20,333 nucleotides of DNA from DATLWN01 sp964492895 (GTDB lineage: Bacteria; Pseudomonadota; Zetaproteobacteria; Mariprofundales; Mariprofundaceae). The translations under genes were made by a program, and so were the position numbers. The stretch is taken from contig CAZBLR010000029.1 in the NCBI GenBank assembly GCA_964492895.1, positions 1 to 20,333 on the forward strand, in the 5' to 3' direction. The notes below the pieces were generated by a model. That model saw only the letters and a list, made by a program, of their open reading frames with translations. It was not told the origin of the DNA and ran no database searches. This document shows, piece by piece, positions 7,068 through 13,680 of this stretch; positions within the stretch are counted from its first letter, which is position 1, and each line of letters starts with the position of its first letter.

Positions 7068-7263
7068 GCGGTCAGTTAGTGTGTCGGGGATCGGGAACGC
7101 GTGGCTGGTGGATGCGCCGGGTGCGGGCGCGGTGCGGGAGTATGTGTACGTTCACTCGCTCCGGAGAGTCGTCGGGATACGCGCTGCTTGCCGGGGAGCA
7201 AGCACTGAGCGCCGTCGTCGTGCCGGGGGATCAGTGTGCATGGTGCGGTCCGCAGAGGGCATA
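7068..7263. other. 196-bp stretch between two terminators, no recognised gene
   Basis: The stretch lies between the operon terminator and the bidirectional terminator. Short open frames exist but are Arg/Gly-rich with no ribosome site or recognisable content. It could hold an independent small RNA ending at 7294, but I see no convincing promoter. Confidence 0.35.
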
Positions 7264-7294
7264 AAAAAAGCGCGCCGGATAGGCGCGCTTTTTT
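7264..7294. terminator. Bidirectional intrinsic terminator
   Basis: AAAAAAGCGCGCC (7264-7276) pairs with GGCGCGCTTTTTT (7282-7294) around GGATA. There is a T-run on the right for rightward and an A-run on the left for leftward transcription. It ends the small leftward gene at 7311-7460 and would stop any read-through from the oxidase operon. Confidence 0.88.
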
Positions 7295-7310
7295 ATCAGT
7301 CGGCGAAAGA

Positions 7311-7460
7311 TCAGCCGTGGCTGTCCAGGTCTTCCATGCGCTTCAGGCCCGGGGAAACGACGATGTTCATCAGAACCACGCCGCACACGAAGACCACAAA
7401 GGCAAACAGGAATGCGAACAGCTGCGAATTGTAGAAACTGTCAGGTGCCATACCACCCAT
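7311..7460 (-). CDS. 49-residue single-helix protein
   Basis: The gene encodes 49 residues: MGGMAPDSFYNSQLF, one long helix (about 14-37, Phe/Val-rich), then SPGLKRMEDLDSHG. I chose the ATG at 7460 because AAGGAGGGG lies just upstream; a longer in-frame start at 7703 would cross the promoter region. It is a single-gene unit with its own candidate promoter and the terminator at 7264-7294. It resembles the other tiny helix proteins of this window in size only. Confidence 0.6.
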   Translation of the reverse strand: MGGMAPDSFYNSQLFAFLFAFVVFVCGVVLMNIVVSPGLKRMEDLDSHG

Positions 7461-7492
7461 AGGTACCCCTCCTTGAACTCGGTAGTCATCAA

Positions 7493-7521
7493 ACCATAGC
7501 CGGTGCAGCAGCGGATTGCAA
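7493..7521 (-). promoter_or_regulatory. Candidate promoter for the 49-residue protein
   Basis: On the reverse strand TTGCAA (7521-7516) is followed after 17 bases by TATGGT (7498-7493). The transcript would start about 25 bases before the ribosome site of the gene at 7460. Confidence 0.4.
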
Positions 7522-7610
7522 CGGAATTCTGGGGCTGCGTGGACGAACCGGAAGGCGTGTTGCAGCCATGGTTTCCTCGGCTGAGGGCACAGATTGCGCT
7601 CTCGGCCGTC

Positions 7611-7639
7611 TTGCATAATCGGGACCGCCATGATGTAAT
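7611..7639 (+). promoter_or_regulatory. Candidate promoter giving a leaderless message for the 7646 operon
   Basis: TTGCAT (7611-7616), a 17-base spacer and TGTAAT (7634-7639) with a TG one base before it (extended -10). The expected start of transcription is 7646, exactly the ATG, and no Shine-Dalgarno sequence precedes that ATG. Confidence 0.55.
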
Positions 7640-7645
7640 CTACCC

Positions 7646-7954
7646 ATGAAAAATACAGGCCAATACCTGCGGGCTCGCTGGCTTCCTTTTTTATTGATTC
7701 CATTCACGCTGACCCCCCTAGATGCCTATGCGTACGGCATCGACGATATGGTGGGTCCCCAGTGGCGGTATGGCATATTCGCCTTTCTGGTGTTCGGCAT
7801 GGTCTTCTATGCCTTCGCCGTGGTGACCTATATGCGCAACGGTCGGGTCAAGATGAAGAAGGGCGAATACATCATGCTTTCGACGATCCTGGTCGGTATC
7901 GGCCTGGGCATGCTGACCGCCATTGTGCAGTTGATCAGCGGTTATTTGCTGTAA
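7646..7954 (+). CDS. Small membrane protein, first gene of a seven-gene module
   Basis: The gene encodes 102 residues. A signal-like segment (about 11-29, ending DAYAYG) is followed by two helices (about 42-62 and 77-98) joined by the basic loop RNGRVKMKKGEY. No family is recognised. The ATG lies exactly at the predicted transcription start. It is followed after 11 bases by the CcoS-like gene. The tight spacing through 10926 suggests a subunit or assembly factor of one complex. Confidence 0.6.
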   Translation: MKNTGQYLRARWLPFLLIPFTLTPLDAYAYGIDDMVGPQWRYGIFAFLVFGMVFYAFAVVTYMRNGRVKMKKGEYIMLSTILVGIGLGMLTAIVQLISGYLL

Positions 7955-7965
7955 GGAGATAGATA

Positions 7966-8265
7966 ATGGGCGCGATCGATCATTTCATGAACAACCTGGG
8001 CGAAGGTTGGACGATCTACATCTGGCTGATCTCGGGCATCATGATCGTCCTGGCAGCCATGATCGCCATGCGCTGGGCCTACAAGAACCAGCAGTTCGAT
8101 GAGGATATCAAGTACGTCGTCTTCGACGAGAGCGACAAGGACCGCATGGATCCGAAGGAATACAAGAAGAGCCGTGAGGTCATGGAAGAGCAGATCAAGC
8201 TGCGGGAAGAGGTGCTGAGGAAGCAGCGCGAGGAGTACCTGAGCAGGCATCAGCATCAGGATTGA
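7966..8265 (+). CDS. CcoS-like small membrane protein with long coiled tail
   Basis: The gene encodes 99 residues. One N-terminal helix (about 17-37) is followed by RWAYKNQQFDEDIKYVVFDESDKD. This matches the pattern of CcoS/FixS, the small cbb3 maturation factor (helix, then W-x3-G-QFDDLE...D). Unlike ordinary CcoS of 45-70 residues, it continues with about 40 highly charged residues (KKSREVMEEQIKLREEV...), predicted helical and possibly a coiled coil. CcoS is needed for cofactor insertion into CcoN. AAGGAG precedes the ATG. Homology rests on a short motif. Confidence 0.5.
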   Translation: MGAIDHFMNNLGEGWTIYIWLISGIMIVLAAMIAMRWAYKNQQFDEDIKYVVFDESDKDRMDPKEYKKSREVMEEQIKLREEVLRKQREEYLSRHQHQD

Positions 8266-8268
8266 TGC

Positions 8269-8787
8269 GTGGCGCTTCGACCTGGAGAAAAGGGGATCCT
8301 GGTCCTGACCGCTGTCGTGGTGGTGTTCTTCGCGGTGAAGAATATCATCCATCTGGAACATCATCCGATCAGCAAGGATCCAGGCATACCCTTCTACTCG
8401 ACCGCTCCGCATCAGGTGGCCCGGGATGCCACCGATATCATCCGGCGGGAAGGCTGTCGTGACTGCCATACGCTGTGGGCGACGACGACGCTGACGCAGT
8501 TCGTGCCTTCGCCACCGCTCGACGGGATCGGCTCGCTGCGGAGCCAGGACTGGCTGTACACGTACTTCAGCGCCAAGGATCCGCAATCGATCCTGCCGTC
8601 GCGGCTCAAGCCCAAATACCGGATGCCGTCCTACGCCGCTCTGCCTGAAAAGGAACGGCGCCTGCTTGCCGAATACATGGCTAGCCTGAAGGTCAAGGAC
8701 TGGTACCTCAAGGAGGTGAAGAGGGTTGAGTACGAAAAACTCACTGGTCATCCTATGGTGGACACCGGAGCGCATCCTTCGCGGTAG
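8269..8787 (+). CDS. Membrane-anchored monoheme cytochrome c (CcoO-like)
   Basis: The gene encodes 172 residues from a GTG start, three bases after the preceding stop. One anchor helix (about 8-27) is followed by a periplasmic cytochrome domain with C63-R-D-C66-H67 (IIRREGCRDCHTLW), close in context to the EREGCWWCHTLL of the oxidase cytochrome at 5220. PPLDGIGSLRSQDWLYTYF and LKPKYRMPSY follow, with Met119 as likely sixth ligand. The anchored cytochrome is the obvious electron-transfer part of this module. Its last 62 bases overlap the start of the next gene. Confidence 0.85.
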   Translation: MALRPGEKGILVLTAVVVVFFAVKNIIHLEHHPISKDPGIPFYSTAPHQVARDATDIIRREGCRDCHTLWATTTLTQFVPSPPLDGIGSLRSQDWLYTYFSAKDPQSILPSRLKPKYRMPSYAALPEKERRLLAEYMASLKVKDWYLKEVKRVEYEKLTGHPMVDTGAHPSR

Positions 8788-9199
8788 CTTTGCCTTTCTG
8801 GTTGCGGCGGCCATCATCCATTTCGGGTTGCGTCTGCTCGGCATGCGCATCGAGTTGTTCACAGGAATCGGTTACTTCAATCTGACATGGGCGTTTTGTG
8901 TGTTCGTGCTGCCTGCGATTTCCGGATTCGTGATTTCGTCCATCTACGGGCTCGGCGGCAAGATCCTGGCGTATTTTCCGCCCCTGCCCGTCATGGCGCT
9001 GGATTATTATAGTTCCCTGCATTCGACCCACCTGCCGTCGGGGAGCGAGCTGATGCCGCTCGGCTGGTGGGGATTCTTCGTCATCCTTGCCATCGAGTCC
9101 TCTGCCATTGGCGGCGTGCTGGGCGAGGTCATGAACAAACGTATCTATGGATGGACCAAGGACGGGAATCGTTCCGATGCCTTGGAGGAGGAAGAGTGA
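8726..9199 (+). CDS. Polytopic membrane protein, unknown function
   Basis: The gene encodes 157 residues from a TTG start. The start is chosen because AAGGAGG (8710-8716) lies nine bases upstream and later in-frame starts would cut the first helix. There are three clear helices (about 19-40, 52-75, 113-134), a periplasmic or loop stretch PPLPVMALDYYSSLHSTHL, and an acidic end (DALEEEE). His32, His99 and His102 are possible cofactor ligands, but no family is recognised. It overlaps the cytochrome gene by 62 bases and the FGE-like gene by one (TGATG), indicating coupled translation. Confidence 0.6.
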   Translation: MSTKNSLVILWWTPERILRGSFAFLVAAAIIHFGLRLLGMRIELFTGIGYFNLTWAFCVFVLPAISGFVISSIYGLGGKILAYFPPLPVMALDYYSSLHSTHLPSGSELMPLGWWGFFVILAIESSAIGGVLGEVMNKRIYGWTKDGNRSDALEEEE

Positions 9200-10263
9200 T
9201 GGCTAGGCTGGCCGGCTGGAGTACCAAGAACCTCTCGGAGCAGGCCCTGCGCCGGCGCCGGCGGTATATCGCGTCGACCCTGATCACCATGGTCGCCGGC
9301 GCGTTTCTGGGCGGGGTGTTCCATACGCTTTTCCTCGCCAAGGGGCGCGTGGCTCAGATGCGCCACCACGCCGGCTATGATGCGGCCAGTCAGGCCGAGG
9401 TGAAGATGCACATCCAGGCAGCGGGCGAGTTCGTCGATACGGCCACCCGCTCCAAGGACAACGTCTCGATCTACAACGTGGCGGCGGCCGAAGGCCTGTT
9501 GACCGATCCCCAGTGGAAGCAACTGGCCGAAAAGGTCAGTGTCCCGGCCGGTCCGTTCCTGATGGGTACGAATCGCCAGGAAGCCGATATCCAGGACCAG
9601 CCGCAGCATAGCGTCTTCGTCAAGGCGTTCCGCATCGACAAATATCCGGTGACCAATGCGCAATACGCGCTGTTCATCGCCGAGGTTGCGCACCGGGCCC
9701 CGTCATCCTGGCAGAGCGGTGCCATTCCCCAGGGCTACAGGCTGCATCCGGTGACCTACGTGTACTGGCAGGACGCCATGGATTACTGCACCTGGGCGGG
9801 CGGCACCCTGCCGACCGAGGCGCAGTGGGAGAAGGCGGCGAGGGGTACGGATGGCCGGCGATGGCCGTGGGGCAACCGCATGTCCCCGAAGCTGCTCAAT
9901 ACCTATAACACCGCCGGCACGACCTCTCCGGTGTTTGCGCACATGAACGGGGCCAGCCCGTACGGGGCCGTCGATATGGCGGGCAATGTCAGCGAGTGGG
10001 TCAAGAATGACTTCCAGCCCTACCCGGGAAGCACGGCGCCGACGTCGATGTTCATCGCCAAGGCCAGCAAGCAGTTCGCGGTCCCGGAGCACTACAAGGC
10101 CATCCGTGGCGGGTCGTGGCGAAGTGATCCGTTCTCCACCGCGACCTACCACAGGAATTACGCCCTGCCCGGTGACGCCAGCGATTTTATCGGCTTCCGC
10201 TGCGCCTACCCGGCAACGAAACAAGCCAATGACAAGGAGGTCGCTCATGCGCAAGCTCATTAA
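9199..10263 (+). CDS. Membrane-anchored FGE-sulfatase-fold protein without catalytic Cys pair
   Basis: The gene encodes 354 residues: Arg-rich N-terminus, one anchor helix (about 25-46), a linker to about 112, then an FGE/SUMF1-type domain (about 113-338). Family marks are VPAGPFLMGTNR, DEYPVTNAQY-like DKYPVTNAQY, GGTLPTEAQWEKAARG, WPWGN, DMAGNVSEW, RGGSW and FIGFRCA. The two catalytic cysteines of true formylglycine-generating enzymes, which lie just after RGGS, are absent (RGGSWRSDPFSTATY). It therefore cannot be a copper-dependent formylglycine oxidase. NirV, an FGE-fold protein, is known beside nitrite reductase genes, so a respiratory link has precedent. The positive-inside rule places the domain in the periplasm, where it may act as a scaffold or metal-binding subunit. 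Confidence 0.85.
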   Translation: MARLAGWSTKNLSEQALRRRRRYIASTLITMVAGAFLGGVFHTLFLAKGRVAQMRHHAGYDAASQAEVKMHIQAAGEFVDTATRSKDNVSIYNVAAAEGLLTDPQWKQLAEKVSVPAGPFLMGTNRQEADIQDQPQHSVFVKAFRIDKYPVTNAQYALFIAEVAHRAPSSWQSGAIPQGYRLHPVTYVYWQDAMDYCTWAGGTLPTEAQWEKAARGTDGRRWPWGNRMSPKLLNTYNTAGTTSPVFAHMNGASPYGAVDMAGNVSEWVKNDFQPYPGSTAPTSMFIAKASKQFAVPEHYKAIRGGSWRSDPFSTATYHRNYALPGDASDFIGFRCAYPATKQANDKEVAHAQAH

Positions 10264-10543
10264 CGGTGCCGCAGCCCATTTCATCGTCCTGGCGCTGCTG
10301 CTCTGCGCGCTGCCGGCAAAGGCCATGGCGGCCATGGATGTGCTGGGGGAGTACAGCTACCTGCATGTATCCTTCTCCTCGATCTGGCATATCTTTCTGT
10401 TCATCCTGGTGCTGGTGATGATGCCGTTCTTCCTGATGATCTTTGTCGCCTGGCGTCGCGGGCCCTCGCAGGACGAGATGATCGAGTCGGTGAGCTTCCC
10501 GGAGAAGAAGCCGGACAGCAAAGAGGCAAAGGAGCGTGAATGA
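10247..10543 (+). CDS. Small membrane protein with signal-like N-terminus
   Basis: The gene encodes 98 residues: a hydrophobic start (about 8-28, ending AKAMA), a short periplasmic stretch with His40 and His48 (EYSYLHVSFSSIWH), one helix (about 48-69) and a charged cytoplasmic tail. AAGGAGG lies just before the ATG at 10247, which overlaps the end of the FGE-like gene by 17 bases. The stop overlaps the next gene (ATGA). No family is recognised; a subunit of the same complex is likely. Confidence 0.6.
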   Translation: MRKLINGAAAHFIVLALLLCALPAKAMAAMDVLGEYSYLHVSFSSIWHIFLFILVLVMMPFFLMIFVAWRRGPSQDEMIESVSFPEKKPDSKEAKERE

Positions 10544-10926
10544 AAATGCGGGTTCTTCTTCTCGCCCTGGTACCGTTGCTATTGGCCTTTGCCCAGCCCT
10601 CGCTGGCCGCGGGGACGGCTGACACCCCCGAGGCCCAGCACGGCGCAAGCGGCATGCAGCAGGATCTCAGCACCATGCGTGATTTCAACGACCTGCATGC
10701 GGACGAGACCGGGCTGCTCAAGGTATCCACGAAGGAACGCCACGAGATCCTGTTCTTCATGGGCCTCGGGCTGATCATCGGTCTGCTGGTGACCGCCGGA
10801 TTCGGCCTGGGCATGGTCTTGGGGGGCAGGCCCCTGTTCCTGTGGCATATGCTGTTCGCCGGTATCTCGATCATGCTGGCCCTGGCCCACGCCGTGACGG
10901 CCATGATCTGGTTCTATCCGTTCTGA
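10540..10926 (+). CDS. Two-helix membrane protein with His-x13-His helix
   Basis: The gene encodes 128 residues. A signal peptide (1-23, SLAAG) is followed by a soluble stretch of about 45 residues, then two helices (about 70-93 and 99-125). His103 and His117 lie on the last helix 14 residues apart. That spacing is how heme-b ligands lie on one helix of cytochrome b of the bc1 complex. His68 stands at the start of the first helix. Heme binding is inference. It is the last gene of the module; no terminator follows before the next gene 75 bases on. Confidence 0.6.
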   Translation: MKMRVLLLALVPLLLAFAQPSLAAGTADTPEAQHGASGMQQDLSTMRDFNDLHADETGLLKVSTKERHEILFFMGLGLIIGLLVTAGFGLGMVLGGRPLFLWHMLFAGISIMLALAHAVTAMIWFYPF

Positions 10927-11001
10927 TGGCGGCGGTGACCGCGAACAGGGGTTGTCGCCATCACTGCTGAAGCCCCGTCCGCACCCGGCAATGCTCCTGG
11001 A

Positions 11002-13593
11002 ATGACGCGGCCGCAGCCGGCCTGGCTGCTGCTGCTATACGGTATCTCCGGATTCACGGCGCTGGCCTACGAGGTGCTGTGGATGCGCCTGGTTTCCACC
11101 CTGAGCGGGGCCAGCAATTTCGGCCTGGTGGCCACGCTGATCGCCTTCATGGCCGGACTCGGCCTGGGCAGCGCGGGCGGGGCCCGCCTGCGCCTGTCAC
11201 CGCGCCGGGCCCTGCAGCTGTTCGCCGCCTGCGAGATCTTCGTGGCCCTGATGTCCCTGATGTTCCCCGGCATCGCCGCGCTGCTCGAGCGCGGGTTCGA
11301 ATCGATGGCCGGGAGCATGGGCATCGCCGGCTGGATGGGCTTTCACGTCATCGTCAGCGTGCTGCTGCTGATGGTGCCGGCGACGGCACTGGGGCTGACC
11401 TTCCCCAGCGTGCTGCGCGCGCTCGCCGACACGGATGTCGGCGTCGGGCGCATCTATGGCCTGAACACCCTGGGCGGGGTACTGGGGGCACTGGCGCCGC
11501 TGGTGCTGCTGCCCTGGCTGGGTTGGGGGCTGGCATTGCGCATCATCGCCGGCATCGGGCTGCTGGTCGGCATGCTCGCCATCGCGTATGCGCCCAGATG
11601 GGGCGATGCGCGCCCGAAGGGCGGGGATACGGCGGCGACGCGTCCAGGCTGGCCCGAACTGGCGGCCTATGCGGGAATCGGGGCGGCGGCGCTGATGCTC
11701 GAGGTCGGCTGGACGCGCCTGTACGGCATGGTGTTCATGCGCACGGAGTACGTGCTCGGCGTGATCCTCGCCGTCGTACTGCTCGGCATCGCCATCGGCA
11801 GCCTGCTGGCCCGACGCGTCGGCGATGGCGCCCTGAATCATTTGCCGCTGATCGCCTCGCTGGCCGCCCTGATGCCGCTGGCGTTGCTACCGCGCGTTTC
11901 CGCGTGGATGGAAGGCCTGCGTTTCTCCACCCTGGCGGGTTCCCTGGCGACGCAGGGGGCGGTGATGTTCGCGCTGACGCTGCTGGCCACGCTGACCCTG
12001 GGGGCCTGGCTGCCGCTGATCGCCAGGCGGCAGGCCGGCAAGGGGTCGGCGGCCTGGCTCTACGGGTTCAACAGCCTCGGGGCGGCCGTGGGTGCCGGCG
12101 TGGCGGGCTGGATGCTGCTTCCATGGCTGGGCAGCGCCGCGGTGATCGTCATCGCGGCGGTCATCCTGGCCGTCTGCGGCGCCTACTGGTGCACGGTGCC
12201 GCGCGCCCGGCTTCTGCCGCTGTTGCTGGCCCCGGCCGTCGTCTTCGTCTGGCGTCTTCCCCCCGTGTCCGCGATGCTGCCCCAGGCATACGGGGACACC
12301 CGGGATCTTTCCCGCTACGAGGACGCCGTGTCGACGACACAGGTGGTCGCCAGGGCCGACGGCGAGCGCATCCTGCTCGATGATCTTCAGCGCGTCGATG
12401 CGTCCACCGACCCGACCGCGGTGGCGGTGCAGCGCAACCAGGCCAGACTGCCGTTGCTGCTGCATCCCGATGCCAAGTCCGTTCTGTTCCTGGGGTTGGG
12501 TACCGGCATCACGGCTTCGGTGGCGCACCGGATTCCGGGCCTGTCGGCCGTGGCCGTCGAGCTCTCGCCCGGTGCGATCCGCGCCTCCGGGCGCTGGTTC
12601 GGGCGCTTCAACGGCGATGCGCCGCAGTGGCTGGATATCCGCCATGACGACGCCCGGCGCTTCCTGATGGCCGATACACGGCGTTTCGACGTGATCGTCG
12701 GCGACCTGTTCCACCCGGATCTCGCGGGCCGCGGCCTGCTGCTGTCGCTGCAGCAGTTCCGGCGCGTCAACGACTGCCTTGCCCCTTCGGGCGTGTACGC
12801 CCAGTGGCTGGCGTTGAACCAGTTCGACCTGACGAGCCTGAAGGTGGTTCTGGCCACGTTCCGCGAGGTATTCCCGAACAATATGATGGTGCTCGACGGC
12901 TTTCATCTGGCCATGGTCGGATTCCACGGGGAGATGCCCCGGGCCGATGCGATCAAGGCCTGGGCGGACCGGTACAGCGCGGCCCTGACGGGCGGTGAGG
13001 GATGGGCGACCTGGGTGGGCCGGGACCTGGGGCCGATCCCCGGCTTTGCGTCGCCCGTCCAGGACGAGTGGTCGCCGGTCGTCGAGTTTCGTCTGGCCAA
13101 GGCGCGGGTGGAGGGCGATCTGGATATCGCACGGATCCTGGCCTGGCTGATCCGGAACAAGCCGAAGCCCCGGGCGTTGCTGGCGCCCTGGCATGTGGCC
13201 AAGGCGGACCTGCCGGCGGTGACGTCCGCCGCCCTGGCTACGGATGCCATGATGCATGCCTGGGAAGCGATGTTTTCCGGTCGTTCCGGCAACGTGCCGG
13301 ATTTCATGCGCCTGGCCTACGAGGCCAATCCGCATGATCGCTGGGTGGGTTTTGCGGTGGCGGATGCCATGGCTCAGCACATCCGGCAGCTCCAGCCGGA
13401 CGACAAGCAGGCCGAGAAGGACTGGGCGCGCGTGCTGTCGGTCAGGCCCGATGATGTCGCTGCCCTGCGCGCGCTGTGGCATCTGGCACGCAAGCAGGGG
13501 CAGACGCAGCGTGCAGCAGCGCTGTATACCCGCCTGGAACGGCTGATTCCGCTTGACCCGGAGATACTGGCGGCTCAGCATCAAAAGGAGTAG
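11002..13593 (+). CDS. Fused MFS-like membrane protein and spermidine-synthase-like domain
   Basis: The gene encodes 863 residues. An N-terminal multi-helix half (about 1-425) begins LLYGISGFTALAYEVLWMRL, a hallmark of the fused MFS/spermidine synthase family. A Rossmann-type aminopropyl/methyltransferase-like domain (about 430-690) follows, with LFLGLGTGITASVAHRI near 495, the acidic AVELSP and FDVIVGDLFHPD. A helical C-terminal part includes a TPR-like repeat (about 810-855). Spermidine synthases have a catalytic Asp in GGGDG-D; here the loop is GLGTG and the substrate is unknown. It lies between two respiratory gene groups on the same strand. Its role there is unclear; it may simply be co-transcribed. 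Confidence 0.85.
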   Translation: MTRPQPAWLLLLYGISGFTALAYEVLWMRLVSTLSGASNFGLVATLIAFMAGLGLGSAGGARLRLSPRRALQLFAACEIFVALMSLMFPGIAALLERGFESMAGSMGIAGWMGFHVIVSVLLLMVPATALGLTFPSVLRALADTDVGVGRIYGLNTLGGVLGALAPLVLLPWLGWGLALRIIAGIGLLVGMLAIAYAPRWGDARPKGGDTAATRPGWPELAAYAGIGAAALMLEVGWTRLYGMVFMRTEYVLGVILAVVLLGIAIGSLLARRVGDGALNHLPLIASLAALMPLALLPRVSAWMEGLRFSTLAGSLATQGAVMFALTLLATLTLGAWLPLIARRQAGKGSAAWLYGFNSLGAAVGAGVAGWMLLPWLGSAAVIVIAAVILAVCGAYWCTVPRARLLPLLLAPAVVFVWRLPPVSAMLPQAYGDTRDLSRYEDAVSTTQVVARADGERILLDDLQRVDASTDPTAVAVQRNQARLPLLLHPDAKSVLFLGLGTGITASVAHRIPGLSAVAVELSPGAIRASGRWFGRFNGDAPQWLDIRHDDARRFLMADTRRFDVIVGDLFHPDLAGRGLLLSLQQFRRVNDCLAPSGVYAQWLALNQFDLTSLKVVLATFREVFPNNMMVLDGFHLAMVGFHGEMPRADAIKAWADRYSAALTGGEGWATWVGRDLGPIPGFASPVQDEWSPVVEFRLAKARVEGDLDIARILAWLIRNKPKPRALLAPWHVAKADLPAVTSAALATDAMMHAWEAMFSGRSGNVPDFMRLAYEANPHDRWVGFAVADAMAQHIRQLQPDDKQAEKDWARVLSVRPDDVAALRALWHLARKQGQTQRAAALYTRLERLIPLDPEILAAQHQKE

Positions 13594-13597
13594 CGCC

Positions 13598-13678
13598 ATG
13601 GAGGGCCTTCACTTGTTCGTAACTCCCCGCATCGATCCGGGGCCCCTTTCCGGGCTGCTGCACCAAGGAGGAACCTAG
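13598..13678 (+). CDS. Possible 26-residue peptide between the fusion gene and ccoG
   Basis: ATG at 13598 has AAAAGGAG (13583-13590) seven bases upstream, and the 26-codon frame runs to TAG at 13676, three bases from the ATG of ccoG. The peptide (MEGLHLFVTPRIDPGPLSG...) is not hydrophobic and matches nothing I know. It fills the whole gap, and the ribosome site of ccoG lies inside it, so translation of the two would be coupled. It could be a leader peptide or chance. Confidence 0.3.
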   Translation: MEGLHLFVTPRIDPGPLSGLLHQGGT

Positions 13679-13680
13679 GC

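Noticed and set aside
7066..7434. Forward frame of 122 codons across the two terminators
   Set aside because: It runs through a strong terminator and antisense to the 49-residue gene, has Arg/Gly-rich content and no ribosome site.
11887..13599. 570-codon reverse frame under the MFS/spermidine-synthase gene
   Set aside because: The composition is typical of antisense shadow (His, Arg, Gln, Pro) with no motif, while the forward frame has clear domains.
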